In this document: one piece after another, positions 40,765-56,786 of the stretch
Layout: each line of letters opens with the position of its first letter
How positions within the stretch are numbered: the stretch's first letter is position 1
Assembly (NCBI RefSeq): GCF_000308875.1
Contig: NZ_BAGL01000081.1
Location: forward strand, 1-64,000
Length of the DNA: 64,000 nucleotides
Source of the DNA: Nocardia transvalensis NBRC 15921
Lineage (GTDB): Bacteria; Actinomycetota; Actinomycetes; Mycobacteriales; Mycobacteriaceae
Direction of reading: 5' to 3'
Translations under genes and position numbers: made by a program
The notes under the pieces: model-generated
Seen by the model: the letters and a program-made list of their open reading frames with translations, nothing else
Told to the model about the DNA's origin: nothing
The model's database searches: none

Positions 40765-41697
40765 ATGGCGACGTTGACCAATGACAGGCCGGTACGGGCG
40801 CGCACTGGGCTCGGCCTGATTCTCGCGGGAGCGTCGGCCTCGTCGTTCGGGTTGTCCGGGCCGCTGGCGCGCGGGTTGATGGATGCGGGCTGGAGCGCCG
40901 CGACGGTGGTGGCGGTGCGGGTGTTGCTGGCCGCGGCCGTACTCGGTCCGATCGCCCTCTACCAACTCCGGGGAGACTGGAACCTGCTGCGGCGCAATAC
41001 TTCCCTGATCCTCGCCTACGGACTGTTCGCCGTCGCGGGCACTCAGCTCGGCTACTTCAACGCTGTGGCGCATATGCAGGTCGGGGTGGCTCTGCTGATC
41101 GAGTACACCGCCCCGATCGCGGTGGTGGGCTGGCTGTGGGTGCGCCATCGCCGGCGCCCGGGAGTCGCGACGGTCTGCGGCGGGATACTCGGAATCCTGG
41201 GCCTGATCCTGGTTCTCGATCTCCGCTCCGGGCTCTCGGCGAGCTGGGTGGGCATCGCCTGGGCGCTGGGCGCGATGGTGGGCGCGGCCGGATATTTCCT
41301 GTTGTCGGCGCACGGCGACGGCTCGCTGCCCGGCACCGTCCTCGCCACCGGCGGCCTGCTGATCGGTGGCCTCGGCCTGCTCGCGGCGGGCGCCGCCGGC
41401 ATCCTGCCGATGGCCGCGACCGCGAATCCGGTGACGTTCCGGGGTTTCGAGACGCCGTGGTGGGTCCCGATTCTCGCCCTCGGCGTGGTGACCGCCGCGA
41501 TCGCCTACGTCACCGGCATCGCCGCCACCCGCCTGCTCGGATCCCGACTGGCCTCGTTCGTGGCGCTCGGCGAGGTCCTGGCCGCCCTCATCTTCGCCTG
41601 GGCGCTGCTCGGCGAGACACCCCGCCTTCTCCAATTCCTCGGCGGCGCATTGATTCTCACCGGCGTCGTCATCGTCCGCCGCGGCGAGGACGGCTAG
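40765..41697 (+). CDS. EamA/DMT family transporter
   Basis: The 310-residue protein has ten hydrophobic helices in two EamA repeats (about 18-145 and 160-300), as in RhtA-like exporters of amino acids or metabolites. The second repeat ends with LGEVLAALIFAWALLGE. Direction and substrate are unknown. No ribosome site precedes the ATG, consistent with the leaderless promoter. Confidence 0.88.
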   Translation: MATLTNDRPVRARTGLGLILAGASASSFGLSGPLARGLMDAGWSAATVVAVRVLLAAAVLGPIALYQLRGDWNLLRRNTSLILAYGLFAVAGTQLGYFNAVAHMQVGVALLIEYTAPIAVVGWLWVRHRRRPGVATVCGGILGILGLILVLDLRSGLSASWVGIAWALGAMVGAAGYFLLSAHGDGSLPGTVLATGGLLIGGLGLLAAGAAGILPMAATANPVTFRGFETPWWVPILALGVVTAAIAYVTGIAATRLLGSRLASFVALGEVLAALIFAWALLGETPRLLQFLGGALILTGVVIVRRGEDG

Positions 41698-41775
41698 CGC
41701 GCGACCACACCTTGTCGGTCCCCCGCGCTACCGTGAACGAGCCTGGTCACGCAGGCCACGACAAGGGGGGATTCG

Positions 41776-42189
41776 ATGAATACCGTGCCGCTTTCCGACG
41801 CCACCACCCAGCACATCCAGCTCGAACTGCTCCGCCGCGCCGGCTTCAACGCCTTCGACGGTCACCGGGTGGCCGCGAGTCTCGAACGGCACGAGGATCT
41901 CTGGCTCGCGGCCTGTATGGACCGCCTCGGCGTCACCTGGCGCCACGACCCGGAGCGCCTGCCCAGCGGATCCCTGATCAAACTCCGCGACCTGCGCGGC
42001 AACCACTGGAACGCCGACACCCTCTTCGTCCTCACCGACAACCGCTACCAGGCGCGCACGGTGGCCCGCCTCGCCGTCGAGGAGCGCTGGCACCCCGACG
42101 ACATCACGGTCCACACCGACGAGGAGGCCGCCGACGCCCTCGGCATGGGCCACCACACCCACGGCCTGGTCAGCCTGTGGTGGGACTGA
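41776..42189 (+). CDS. hypothetical protein
   Basis: The 137-residue protein is not recognised. It is a soluble mixed alpha/beta sequence rich in Trp and His, with HIQLELLRRAGFNAFDGH, a charged middle (VTWRHDPERLPSG) and a C-terminus GHHTHGLVSLWWD. A GGGGGGA ribosome site stands before the ATG and coding-type third-position GC supports it as a gene. It follows the EamA gene by 78 bases in the same direction; no functional link is evident. Confidence 0.6.
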   Translation: MNTVPLSDATTQHIQLELLRRAGFNAFDGHRVAASLERHEDLWLAACMDRLGVTWRHDPERLPSGSLIKLRDLRGNHWNADTLFVLTDNRYQARTVARLAVEERWHPDDITVHTDEEAADALGMGHHTHGLVSLWWD

Positions 42190-42224
42190 GGCCGTGCCCG
42201 CATGCACATGGCCCGGCACGACGT

Positions 42225-42308
42225 ACACAGGTCCCGCGACCACAGGCCCCACACGATATACACAGGTCCCGCGACGACAGGTCCCACACGATATACACCG
42301 GCCCCGCG
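42225..42308. repeat. 35-bp tandem repeat, two and a half copies
   Basis: Two nearly identical 35-base units (42225 and 42260), ending ACACGATAT, and a partial third lie between the hypothetical gene and the rpoC terminator. Inside each unit CACAGGYCCC-type segments repeat again. No gene is seen in this 186-base gap. Confidence 0.85.
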
Positions 42309-42321
42309 CGGAGACGCAAAG

Positions 42322-42352
42322 GGCCCCCGCTCCGTTCTTTGGAGCGGGGGCC
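42322..42352 (-). terminator. rho-independent terminator of rpoBC
   Basis: GGCCCCCGCTCC and its exact reverse complement flank a 7-base loop, 24 bases after the rpoC stop, followed on the minus strand by CCCTTTGCG. It ends the rpoB-rpoC transcript. Confidence 0.9.
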
Positions 42353-42375
42353 GAATGCTGGTGTCTCCTACCGGA

Positions 42376-46329
<3,954 letters not shown>

Positions 46330-46423
46330 GTAACTTCCTTTCCCCTGTTCGGGTTGAGTTTCGAGCAAAATTCGCTAGTTCCACCGCCCCCGAGGGCAAT
46401 ACGCCCTCGGGGACCGAATCGGC

Positions 46424-49909
<3,486 letters not shown>

Positions 49910-50380
49910 CTCACGCGGGCCGCGGTGGTGCCAGTACGTACGTGACACCACAGCGACCGTCGCTTGTCTTTGCTACGAATTCCGCTGGTCACAACCCGAA
50001 CGAAACCCGAACAGCAAAAAACGGAAGTAACACCTCGACGGTGGAACTTTCGTAGATGCGATCAAGGTAAGGACAGGAGGCAGCCAGCGCAAAGACCTAA
50101 CCTACACCCTTACAGAAGGGGTGTCAAAGTACCATCCGAACCACGTTTCGGACGGCTGGCGCGCCGGGACCCGTTTTCCGCTGGCTGCGAGCGGGCCCTC
50201 GGCGGCGCGTCCACCCGGGCCCCAGGCCCTGTGACAGCTGCCGCTGTTGTGAATAGCGTGACGGGTCGGACGAAACTCGTCAAGTGTAGGAGGCGGCAAA
50301 TCCCCTGCTGACCCCGCTTCGAACTCCCCTACCGCCCTGGTGAATCGACCGCTGAGCTGTGGAGATTGCCAGTCGTTAGC
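49910..50380 (-). promoter_or_regulatory. rpoB leader and promoter region
   Basis: No gene is supported in these 471 bases. They hold the predicted rpoB promoter at 50099-50127, a leader of about 180 bases, and beyond the promoter a GC-rich stretch and the hairpin that ends the Mce operon (50346-50390). Confidence 0.7.
50099..50127 (-). promoter_or_regulatory. rpoB promoter
   Basis: Read on the minus strand: TTGACA (50122-50127), a 17-base spacer and TAGGTT (50099-50104), a near-consensus sigma-70-type promoter. The spacer itself carries an inverted repeat, ACACCC (50104-50109) and GGGTGT (50119-50124), which overlaps both boxes and might bind a regulator. Confidence 0.8.
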
Positions 50381-50390
50381 TCAGCGGTCG
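50346..50390 (-). terminator. hairpin ending the Mce operon
   Basis: CGACCGCTGAGCT and its exact reverse complement form a 13-bp stem around a 19-base loop. The stem includes the stop codon of the last Mce-associated gene. There is no U-tract, so it may terminate weakly or protect the 3' end. Confidence 0.6.
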
Positions 50391-51151
50391 GTGATTTCAC
50401 TGGCCAGCCAGTGGCCGTCGATCTTCTGCATGTGGAGGACCACCGGCCCCGAGGCGCTCTCCTGCGGGACATTGTTCTTGGTCGCGCTCACCGTCAGGTT
50501 CACCAGCAACTCGGCGCGATCACCGGTGAGCAAAGTCACACCGATCGGTTCCGGAGTCGCTTGCGCGGTCGACTGGGCCTGCTGGATGGCGGAGACGGTG
50601 GTGTCGGCGAACTTGTCGAAGTCACCGCGCATCTTGCCCGTCACGACCTGGTGCACGGCGTCCTTGTAGCCGCCCACGGTCTTGACGTCGTAGGAGTAGA
50701 CCGTCTTCAGCGCGTGATCGGCCGCCGCGGTCACCTCCTGCGTCGCCTCCGTATCGACGAACGCCTCGTTCCCATCCGCCACCCCCGGCCGGAAGAACGC
50801 CACCACCGCGAACGCACTCAACAGCACAGCCGCCACCAGCAGCCCAGCCGCCAGGCCCCACGACGACCGAAGCCCACTCGTTTTCGAGGGGTTCCGGCCA
50901 AAAACGCGCCGGAAAAAAGAGGTTTCGGGGGCGGCAGGGGCGGGGCGGGTGGACGACACTCCGGCTACAGACCGGGCCGGCGTATCGGACGTGGAACGCG
51001 TGGAACGGGATTCACCACCCGCACGCTTGGCGCGACGGGCGGCCACGGCGCCCTGGCGGGCGGGCCGCTCGGAGCCTTCCGATTTCTTGGGAGCCCCCTC
51101 GGTCGGCCGGAGGCGGTTGGAGACCTTGTTGACGGGTCGGCGCGAGTTCAT
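50381..51151 (-). CDS. Mce-associated membrane protein
   Basis: The 256-residue protein has a basic, disordered N-terminus (1-95), one membrane helix (about 97-118: GLAAGLLVAAVLLSAFAVVA) and an extracytoplasmic domain of the Mce-associated (Mas/Mam) type ending VVLHMQKIDGHWLASEITDR. Such proteins stabilise Mce complexes. It is last in the operon, 11 bases after its paralogue. Part of the N-terminal tail (GRNPSK region) is encoded by a copy of the dispersed repeat. Confidence 0.82.
   Translation of the reverse strand: MNSRRPVNKVSNRLRPTEGAPKKSEGSERPARQGAVAARRAKRAGGESRSTRSTSDTPARSVAGVSSTRPAPAAPETSFFRRVFGRNPSKTSGLRSSWGLAAGLLVAAVLLSAFAVVAFFRPGVADGNEAFVDTEATQEVTAAADHALKTVYSYDVKTVGGYKDAVHQVVTGKMRGDFDKFADTTVSAIQQAQSTAQATPEPIGVTLLTGDRAELLVNLTVSATKNNVPQESASGPVVLHMQKIDGHWLASEITDR
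50890..50920. repeat. dispersed repeat copy inside a coding region
   Basis: TTCCGGCCAAAAACGCGCCGG followed by an A-run is a diverged copy of the repeat family. It lies in frame within the disordered N-terminal part of the Mce-associated protein and encodes FFRRVFGRNPSK. Confidence 0.7.
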
Positions 51152-51162
51152 ACGTCTACCTC

Positions 51163-51888
51163 CTACGATCCCGGCTGGCCCGGCGCGGGCGGCGCGGGGG
51201 TGTCGCCGGGAGCAGGCGCGGGGTTGGGGCCGGGGGCGGGCTGGCCGGGGGCGCCGGTCATCTCGGGCGCGTTCAGCGGGACCATCTGCCCGAGCGAATT
51301 CGCCTGCTCGGTCTTCCAGTCGTCACCCGCCTTGGCCATATCAAGCGTCCAGGTGGCCCGGAAGGACTGCACCGGCACATTCGGCGCGGTCTGGGTGAGC
51401 TGCAGGACCACGATCGCCGAGGCCTTGTCGCGCTCGCTGTTCAGCGAGTTCAGCGAGGCGCCCAGCACCTTGGCCTCGATCTTGGTCTTGGAGTTCTGCG
51501 CGGCCTGCTTGATGCGGTCGCGGTTCTGGTCGAGCTGGGCCAGCATGTCCCCGGTCATCGACGACTTCATCAGATCGATCGAGCCGTCGACGTTGTCCGG
51601 ATTCATCGAGGACAGGTTGATCGCGGCCTGCCGCGCCGAATCCAGCGCGGTGTCGCGGGCGTCGGCGCGCGGGCCGTCGGTGAACAGCGCCGCGCGCACC
51701 CATCCCCCGCCGAGCCAGGCGGCCGCGACCACCGCCACGACCAGCCACACCGCAGCTACTGCGGTGATCACCGTCCGCAGCCGTCCGCGCGAGGCGGCAT
51801 CGGCCGGGCGTTCCGCAGTCGGCGGGGCGTCCGCGGTGGCGGGCTCCGGCGCGGGCTGCGCCGGCGGGGTGGTCAGATCAGAACTCAC
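51163..51888 (-). CDS. Mce-associated membrane protein
   Basis: The 241-residue protein has a Pro/Ala-rich cytoplasmic tail (1-36), one membrane helix (about 38-60: VITAVAAVWLVVAVVAAAWL), an extracytoplasmic Mce-associated domain (about 75-205, with SARQAAINLSSMNPDNVDGS) and a Pro-rich C-terminal tail. It follows mceF by 63 bases and is co-transcribed. Homologues sit at the end of most mce operons and support complex assembly. Confidence 0.85.
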   Translation of the reverse strand: MSSDLTTPPAQPAPEPATADAPPTAERPADAASRGRLRTVITAVAAVWLVVAVVAAAWLGGGWVRAALFTDGPRADARDTALDSARQAAINLSSMNPDNVDGSIDLMKSSMTGDMLAQLDQNRDRIKQAAQNSKTKIEAKVLGASLNSLNSERDKASAIVVLQLTQTAPNVPVQSFRATWTLDMAKAGDDWKTEQANSLGQMVPLNAPEMTGAPGQPAPGPNPAPAPGDTPAPPAPGQPGS

Positions 51889-51951
51889 AGCGACACCCTA
51901 GCGTCGTCGGTTTTCCGGGTTCATAGACCCGGGTCGGAGCTGTGCCCGCCG

Positions 51952-53193
51952 TCACCGCTTCGGGGTCACCCCGATGAGGGGAGCCAACTGGGCGGCAACC
52001 GGATTCAGGTTCAGCTTCTCCGGGTCGGTCTTCGGCGTCGAATCCCACGGCTGCTGCACGCTCGGATCGGCCAGATCCGCGCGCTCACCACCGCGTACCG
52101 CGGTCGGATTCCCGAACGGCACAGTGCATTTCGCGTCCGTGTTGAACGGGAAGTCGTCGCGGGTGTCGTCGAAGTTGGGGTTCTGCGCCTTCATCTGTTC
52201 GAGGATCCGCTGGGTGCCCTCGTAGCCGACGGTGCAGGCGGGCGGGTTGTTGACCTCCAGCACCAGGCCGAAGTGGCTGGTGTTGTCGCCGGGCGCGGTG
52301 GCCGAGCCGCCGATCGACAGCAGCGGCAGCATCTGCACCAGCGGCGCCAGCGCGTAGTACTTCGGCGAGACCGCCAGCAGCAGCGACCGCAGGTTGGTCA
52401 GATCCTTGGTCAGCGGGTCGGCGCTCTGGGTCAGCAGATTCCCGATCGCGTTGCCCGCGTCGGCGCCCGTGCCGATCAGCCGGCGGATGTCGGGATCGTT
52501 GGCGCGCAACTGGATCGCCAGCTTGTCCAGGCCGTCGCTGAACCGGCGGATCGCGGGCGACTGCTCGCTCTGCGTGCCGAGCACCGTCTGCGCGTCGCGG
52601 ATCAGGTCGAGGGTCTGGGGCATCGCCTCGACACCGGTCTGGCTGAACTTGTTCAGCGAGTCGATGAGGATGCGCAGGTTGTCGCCCTGGCCGTCGAGCG
52701 CCGTGCCCAGTTCGGTGACGGTGCTGGAGAGGGCCCGCAGATCGGTGGTGCTCGCGAAGTGGTTGACGCTGGCCAGCAGGTCCTCCACCCGGATCGGGAT
52801 CTCGGCGCCGTCGATCACCGACCCGTCCTTCAGGTACGGGCCGCCGGAGGTAGACGGAACCAGGTCGACGAACTGCTCGCCGATCGCCGACCGGTTGGCA
52901 ACCGAGGCCTTCGCGGTCTGCGGCACCTTCGGCTTGCCCGAATCCATCTCGAGGTGGACGACCACCCCGTCGGGGGTGATGTCCTGCGCGCCGACGCGCC
53001 CGACCGGGACGCCCCGGTAGGTGACCTCCGCGCCCTTGGACAGGTTGCCGGTCTCCTTCATCTTCACCCGCACGTCGTACTGGCCGAAGCCCAGCATGTG
53101 GTCGAGCTTGATGTACTTGCCGCCGACGAACACCACGCCGACCACCGCGATCACGGCGAACGCGATCAGCTGGTACCGCACCAATTTACTCAC
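51952..53193 (-). CDS. mceF: Mce family protein MceF
   Basis: The 413-residue protein has an N-terminal anchor (KLVRYQLIAFAVIAVVGVVF), a MlaD/MCE domain (about 38-115, with GAEVTYRGVPVGRVG) and the Mce C-terminal helical domain. The six different Mce proteins form one hexameric needle that carries lipids or sterols across the envelope. The start is GTG at 53193. It is sixth in order after mceA, with a 55-base gap from mceE, the only non-overlapping junction in the core operon. Confidence 0.92.
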   Translation of the reverse strand: MSKLVRYQLIAFAVIAVVGVVFVGGKYIKLDHMLGFGQYDVRVKMKETGNLSKGAEVTYRGVPVGRVGAQDITPDGVVVHLEMDSGKPKVPQTAKASVANRSAIGEQFVDLVPSTSGGPYLKDGSVIDGAEIPIRVEDLLASVNHFASTTDLRALSSTVTELGTALDGQGDNLRILIDSLNKFSQTGVEAMPQTLDLIRDAQTVLGTQSEQSPAIRRFSDGLDKLAIQLRANDPDIRRLIGTGADAGNAIGNLLTQSADPLTKDLTNLRSLLLAVSPKYYALAPLVQMLPLLSIGGSATAPGDNTSHFGLVLEVNNPPACTVGYEGTQRILEQMKAQNPNFDDTRDDFPFNTDAKCTVPFGNPTAVRGGERADLADPSVQQPWDSTPKTDPEKLNLNPVAAQLAPLIGVTPKR

Positions 53194-53248
53194 GACGTCA
53201 CCTCGCCAACGCTCGGCGCCGTCGCCCGGGGGTGCTGTCTCGTTGTCC

Positions 53249-54514
53249 TCACCGCGGCTTCACTCCCAACTGCTCCAGGATCGAGCCGATCGGGTCACCC
53301 GGTCGACCGTCGGCCGGAGCGACGACGGTCGGCGGCAGCGGCAGCAGCGACACCGTCGGCCACCCGGGCCGCGGACCGTTGCCGTTGTAATACGGGTTGC
53401 TCGGATTCACCGGCACCGGCGGGCCGTAGGGCGGCGGGATGTAGACCGGATCCTGTTTGCCCACACCGAGATTCGACAGCGTGGTGCCGATCTGCAAGTC
53501 CACCGACAGCCAGGTGTTCACCGAGCCGCCGATGGCGGACTTGATCGCCTCGTCCGGGAACGGATAGGTCGGGATCAGCGGGAACGCCGTCACCAGGTCC
53601 GGCGCCGAGCGGCCCAGCTCCTGGAGGGTCGGGCGCAGCGCCTGCAGGTCGCGGATCAGGTTCGCGTTGGACTTGTCGAGCACGTCGAATCCGGCCTGGC
53701 CCACTCGATCCAGCTGTTGCAGCAGTCCGATCAGCTGCGGGCGCTGTTCGTTGAGCACCTTCACGCCGGCGGGCAGCTCGTCGAGGATCTTGCCGATCTG
53801 CTCGGTCTGCTGGCCGACCCGCGTCGAGAGCGTGCCCAGCCCGTCCAGCGCGTGCTGGATGTCATCGACCTGCTGATTCAGGCCGGTGATGAGGGTGTCG
53901 GCCTGGTCCAGCAGCGAGCGGACCTTGTCCTCGCGGCCCGAGAGCGCCTTGTTCAGCTCCACCACGATCGGCTGCAGCTGTGCCACGCCACCGCCGTTGA
54001 GCAGCAGCGACAGCGCGCCGAGCACCTGCTCGACCTCGGTGGCGTGCCGGGTGCGCTCGACCGGGATGACCGCGCCGTCCCTCAGCTGGTCGGCGGACGG
54101 ATCCTGTTTGGGCGCGGTGAGTTCCACGAACTTCTCGCCCAGCAGATTGGACTGCTTCACCTCGGCAAGCGCGTTGGCGGGCAGCTTCACCGACGAATTG
54201 ACCAGCGTGTGCACGCTCGCGGTCCAGCCGTCGGCCGCCACATCGATCTTGTCGACGCGCCCGACGGCCACACCGTCCACCTTCACCGCCGACTGCGGCA
54301 CCAGGTCGAGCACATCGTCGAACCGCACGTCGATGCGCATCGGGTTGTCACCGATGTCCGCCCCGCCGGGCAGCGCCACGCTGTAGATGCCGTCGGAGGC
54401 ACAGGAACTCACCAGCACGGCCGAGATGCCGATCACCGCGGCCGCGGCGAAACCTCGCGCCCTGCCGCCCTTTTTCCGGCGCGCTTTCGGCCGGAATCCC
54501 GCAACGGCACTCAT
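53249..54514 (-). CDS. mceE: Mce family lipoprotein MceE
   Basis: The 421-residue protein is the lipoprotein member of the Mce set: a basic N-terminus, a hydrophobic stretch and lipobox VSSC (Cys-38), then the MlaD/MCE domain (about 55-135, AVKVDGVAVGRVDKID) and helical C-terminal part with a Pro-rich tail. The first residues (GFRPKARRKKGG) are encoded by a copy of the dispersed repeat. It overlaps mceD by four bases. Confidence 0.92.
   Translation of the reverse strand: MSAVAGFRPKARRKKGGRARGFAAAAVIGISAVLVSSCASDGIYSVALPGGADIGDNPMRIDVRFDDVLDLVPQSAVKVDGVAVGRVDKIDVAADGWTASVHTLVNSSVKLPANALAEVKQSNLLGEKFVELTAPKQDPSADQLRDGAVIPVERTRHATEVEQVLGALSLLLNGGGVAQLQPIVVELNKALSGREDKVRSLLDQADTLITGLNQQVDDIQHALDGLGTLSTRVGQQTEQIGKILDELPAGVKVLNEQRPQLIGLLQQLDRVGQAGFDVLDKSNANLIRDLQALRPTLQELGRSAPDLVTAFPLIPTYPFPDEAIKSAIGGSVNTWLSVDLQIGTTLSNLGVGKQDPVYIPPPYGPPVPVNPSNPYYNGNGPRPGWPTVSLLPLPPTVVAPADGRPGDPIGSILEQLGVKPR
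54471..54500. repeat. dispersed repeat copy at the mceE 5' end
   Basis: TTCCGGCGCGCTTTCGGCCGG followed by AATCCC is a diverged copy of the repeat. It lies in codons 5-15 of mceE, so the element has become part of the signal peptide region. Confidence 0.7.
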
Positions 54515-55776
54515 CGCGGACCACCTTCCTGCTGGGACGGCGGCAGCTGGTTCGACGGGGTGCCCGGGACGGTGCCGGGCACGGGGGCGCGCTGCTCGTT
54601 CTCACCCGAGAGGATGCCGAACGGCAGGATCAGCGACGGGGTGACAACACCCTGTTTGACCTGGTCGGTGATCGTCTTGCACTGATCCAGGATCGGGCGC
54701 ATCTGCCTGCTGATGGCGTCGAATTTCGGGTCCCCGGGCCGCAATTGGCCGAGGTCGAGCATCTTGCAGACCGCGCCGAACGGATTCTGCAGATCGGTGA
54801 AGTTGGCGCGCATATCGAGCGTGCCGGATTCGCCGTTGTGCACGTTGATCAGGTTGCTCAGCGCCAGCGGCAGCACCGGCAACAGGTTGGCCACGTCCTG
54901 GCGCTGGTCGGACAGGGTCTGGGTGAGGTGGGTCAGCGCCTCGGCGTTGTCCGCGATCAGATCCCGGTTGTTGTCGACGAATCGGGCCACGTCACCGAGC
55001 CCGACCGACAGCAGGTTCAGGGCCTGCCCGAGGTTCTGGCGTTCGTCGGCGAGGAATCCCGCCAGATCCGCCAGCTGCGTATTGAACTGCCGGACCTGCG
55101 CGTCGTTCTCGGCGAGCATGCGCACGAAGATCTGCAGGTTCTTGATGGTGTCGAAGATGTCGCCGCGCGCGTCGGACAGGTAGCGCGCCGCGTGCGACAG
55201 CTGCGCCAGGCTGTTGCCCAGCGCCTCACCGTTACCGGCCAGATTCGCCGACGACGAGCGCACCAGATCGTTCAGCGCGCCGTCCTTGTTGGCGCCCTCG
55301 GGACCCAGCGCGTCCGACAGCTGCGCGATGGATTTGTACAGCCGGTCGACCTCGACCGGAGTCGCGGTGCGCTCCTTCGGAATCGTCGCGGTGCGCGGCA
55401 TCTTCGGACCGCCCTTGTAGACGGGCGTGAGCTGGATGTAGCGGTCGGACACCACCGACGGGGTGATCTGCGCGGCCTTGGCGTCGGCCGGAATGTCGTA
55501 CTTCCGGTCGACCTGCATGGTCACCTTCACCTGCTCGCCGACCGGCTCGACCGAATCGACCTTGCCCACCGGCACGCCCAGGATGCGCACTTCCGAACCC
55601 TGGTAGATGCCGATCGACTTGTCGAAGTACGCGGTGATCTTGGTGGTGTTGTAGTGGTCGAACATCCACCACAGCACACCGGCCACGACGACCACCGCGG
55701 CCATACCGCCGGCGATGAGCATCTTGGTCCCGCGCCCGGCCTGCCGGAACGCGGTCATCGGATCGCGGCGGGCCAT
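54511..55776 (-). CDS. mceD: Mce family protein MceD
   Basis: The 421-residue protein has a membrane anchor (about 18-38: KMLIAGGMAAVVVVAGVLWW), the MlaD/MCE domain (about 45-125, EVRILGVPVGKVDSVEP) and the Mce helical domain, followed by a Pro/Gln tail. It overlaps mceC by one base (TGATG) and mceE by four (ATGA), so synthesis of the subunits is coupled. Confidence 0.92.
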   Translation of the reverse strand: MARRDPMTAFRQAGRGTKMLIAGGMAAVVVVAGVLWWMFDHYNTTKITAYFDKSIGIYQGSEVRILGVPVGKVDSVEPVGEQVKVTMQVDRKYDIPADAKAAQITPSVVSDRYIQLTPVYKGGPKMPRTATIPKERTATPVEVDRLYKSIAQLSDALGPEGANKDGALNDLVRSSSANLAGNGEALGNSLAQLSHAARYLSDARGDIFDTIKNLQIFVRMLAENDAQVRQFNTQLADLAGFLADERQNLGQALNLLSVGLGDVARFVDNNRDLIADNAEALTHLTQTLSDQRQDVANLLPVLPLALSNLINVHNGESGTLDMRANFTDLQNPFGAVCKMLDLGQLRPGDPKFDAISRQMRPILDQCKTITDQVKQGVVTPSLILPFGILSGENEQRAPVPGTVPGTPSNQLPPSQQEGGPR

Positions 55777-56786
55777 CAGTTGCCTCCCAGATTCCGGATC
55801 GGCGGACGATCACCCGGGATCTCCGGCAGCGCCGGCGGCGTCAGGTTGACGATCACCGCGTCGAACCAGCGCCCGGTGCCGAGCACGCTCGCGTACAGGC
55901 CGTAGAACGGCGCCGCCAGCGTCAGCGTCTTGGAGATGTTCTGCTGGTTGTCGTTCAACATATCGATGGATTTCTTGAGGTTCGTCAGCGCCGGGCCGAT
56001 CTGTTCCTCGTTGTCGTGCACCAGCGCGGTCAGCTCGGCGGCCACCGTCTTGGCGCCCGTGAGCAGCTGCGAGATCGCCTGCTGGCGCACGTTCAGCTCC
56101 GCCAGCAGCTCCCCGCCGTTGGCCAGTAGCTTCTCGAATTCGGCGTTGCGGTCGGCGAGCACCTTGGTCGTCTTGTTCGTCGCGGCGAACAGCTGCTTGA
56201 GCTGCTCGTCGCGCTTGGCCAGGGTCTCCGACAGCCGGCCGACGCCGTCGATGGCGCCGCGGATCTCCGGCGGCGTCCCGGAGAACGCCTCCGACAGCAC
56301 CCGCATGCTGGTGGCCAGCTGCGCGGTGTCGGTCTGCCCGATCTCCTTGGCCGCGTCCTGGAACGCCTCGGTGACGTCGTACGGAGAAACGGTGCGCGAC
56401 AACGGGATCCGCTTCGACGGATCGGCGACGTGCGAACCCTTCGGATCCAGAGCCAGGTACTTCTGCCCCAGCAGCGTCTTGATCTGGATGGAGGCGGTGG
56501 TCGAATCGCCGATCCAGGCGTCCTTGGTGCGGAAGGCCACGACCACCCGGTCGCCGTCGAGGGTCACATCGGCCACCGCGCCGACCTTCACCCCGGCTAT
56601 GCGGACCTCGTTACCCTTCTTCAGGCCCGCGGCCTCGGAGAATTCGGCGGTGTACTTGGTGCCGGCGCCGATGATCGGCAGCCGGTCCAGGAAGAACACC
56701 GACACGGTCATCAGCAGCACCAGGAACAGGCCCAGCCCGCCCATGAAGGCGGGGCTGCGCCTCCCCATCAGTTGGTGGTCGTCCAT
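55776..56786 (-). CDS. mceC: Mce family protein MceC
   Basis: The 336-residue protein begins at the ATG at 56786 (MDDHQLMGRR), which overlaps the mceB stop. It has an anchor helix (about 14-34), the MlaD/MCE domain (about 40-120, NEVRIAGVKVGAVADV) and the helical domain. It is the shortest Mce subunit here and lacks a Pro-rich tail. Confidence 0.92.
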   Translation of the reverse strand: MDDHQLMGRRSPAFMGGLGLFLVLLMTVSVFFLDRLPIIGAGTKYTAEFSEAAGLKKGNEVRIAGVKVGAVADVTLDGDRVVVAFRTKDAWIGDSTTASIQIKTLLGQKYLALDPKGSHVADPSKRIPLSRTVSPYDVTEAFQDAAKEIGQTDTAQLATSMRVLSEAFSGTPPEIRGAIDGVGRLSETLAKRDEQLKQLFAATNKTTKVLADRNAEFEKLLANGGELLAELNVRQQAISQLLTGAKTVAAELTALVHDNEEQIGPALTNLKKSIDMLNDNQQNISKTLTLAAPFYGLYASVLGTGRWFDAVIVNLTPPALPEIPGDRPPIRNLGGN

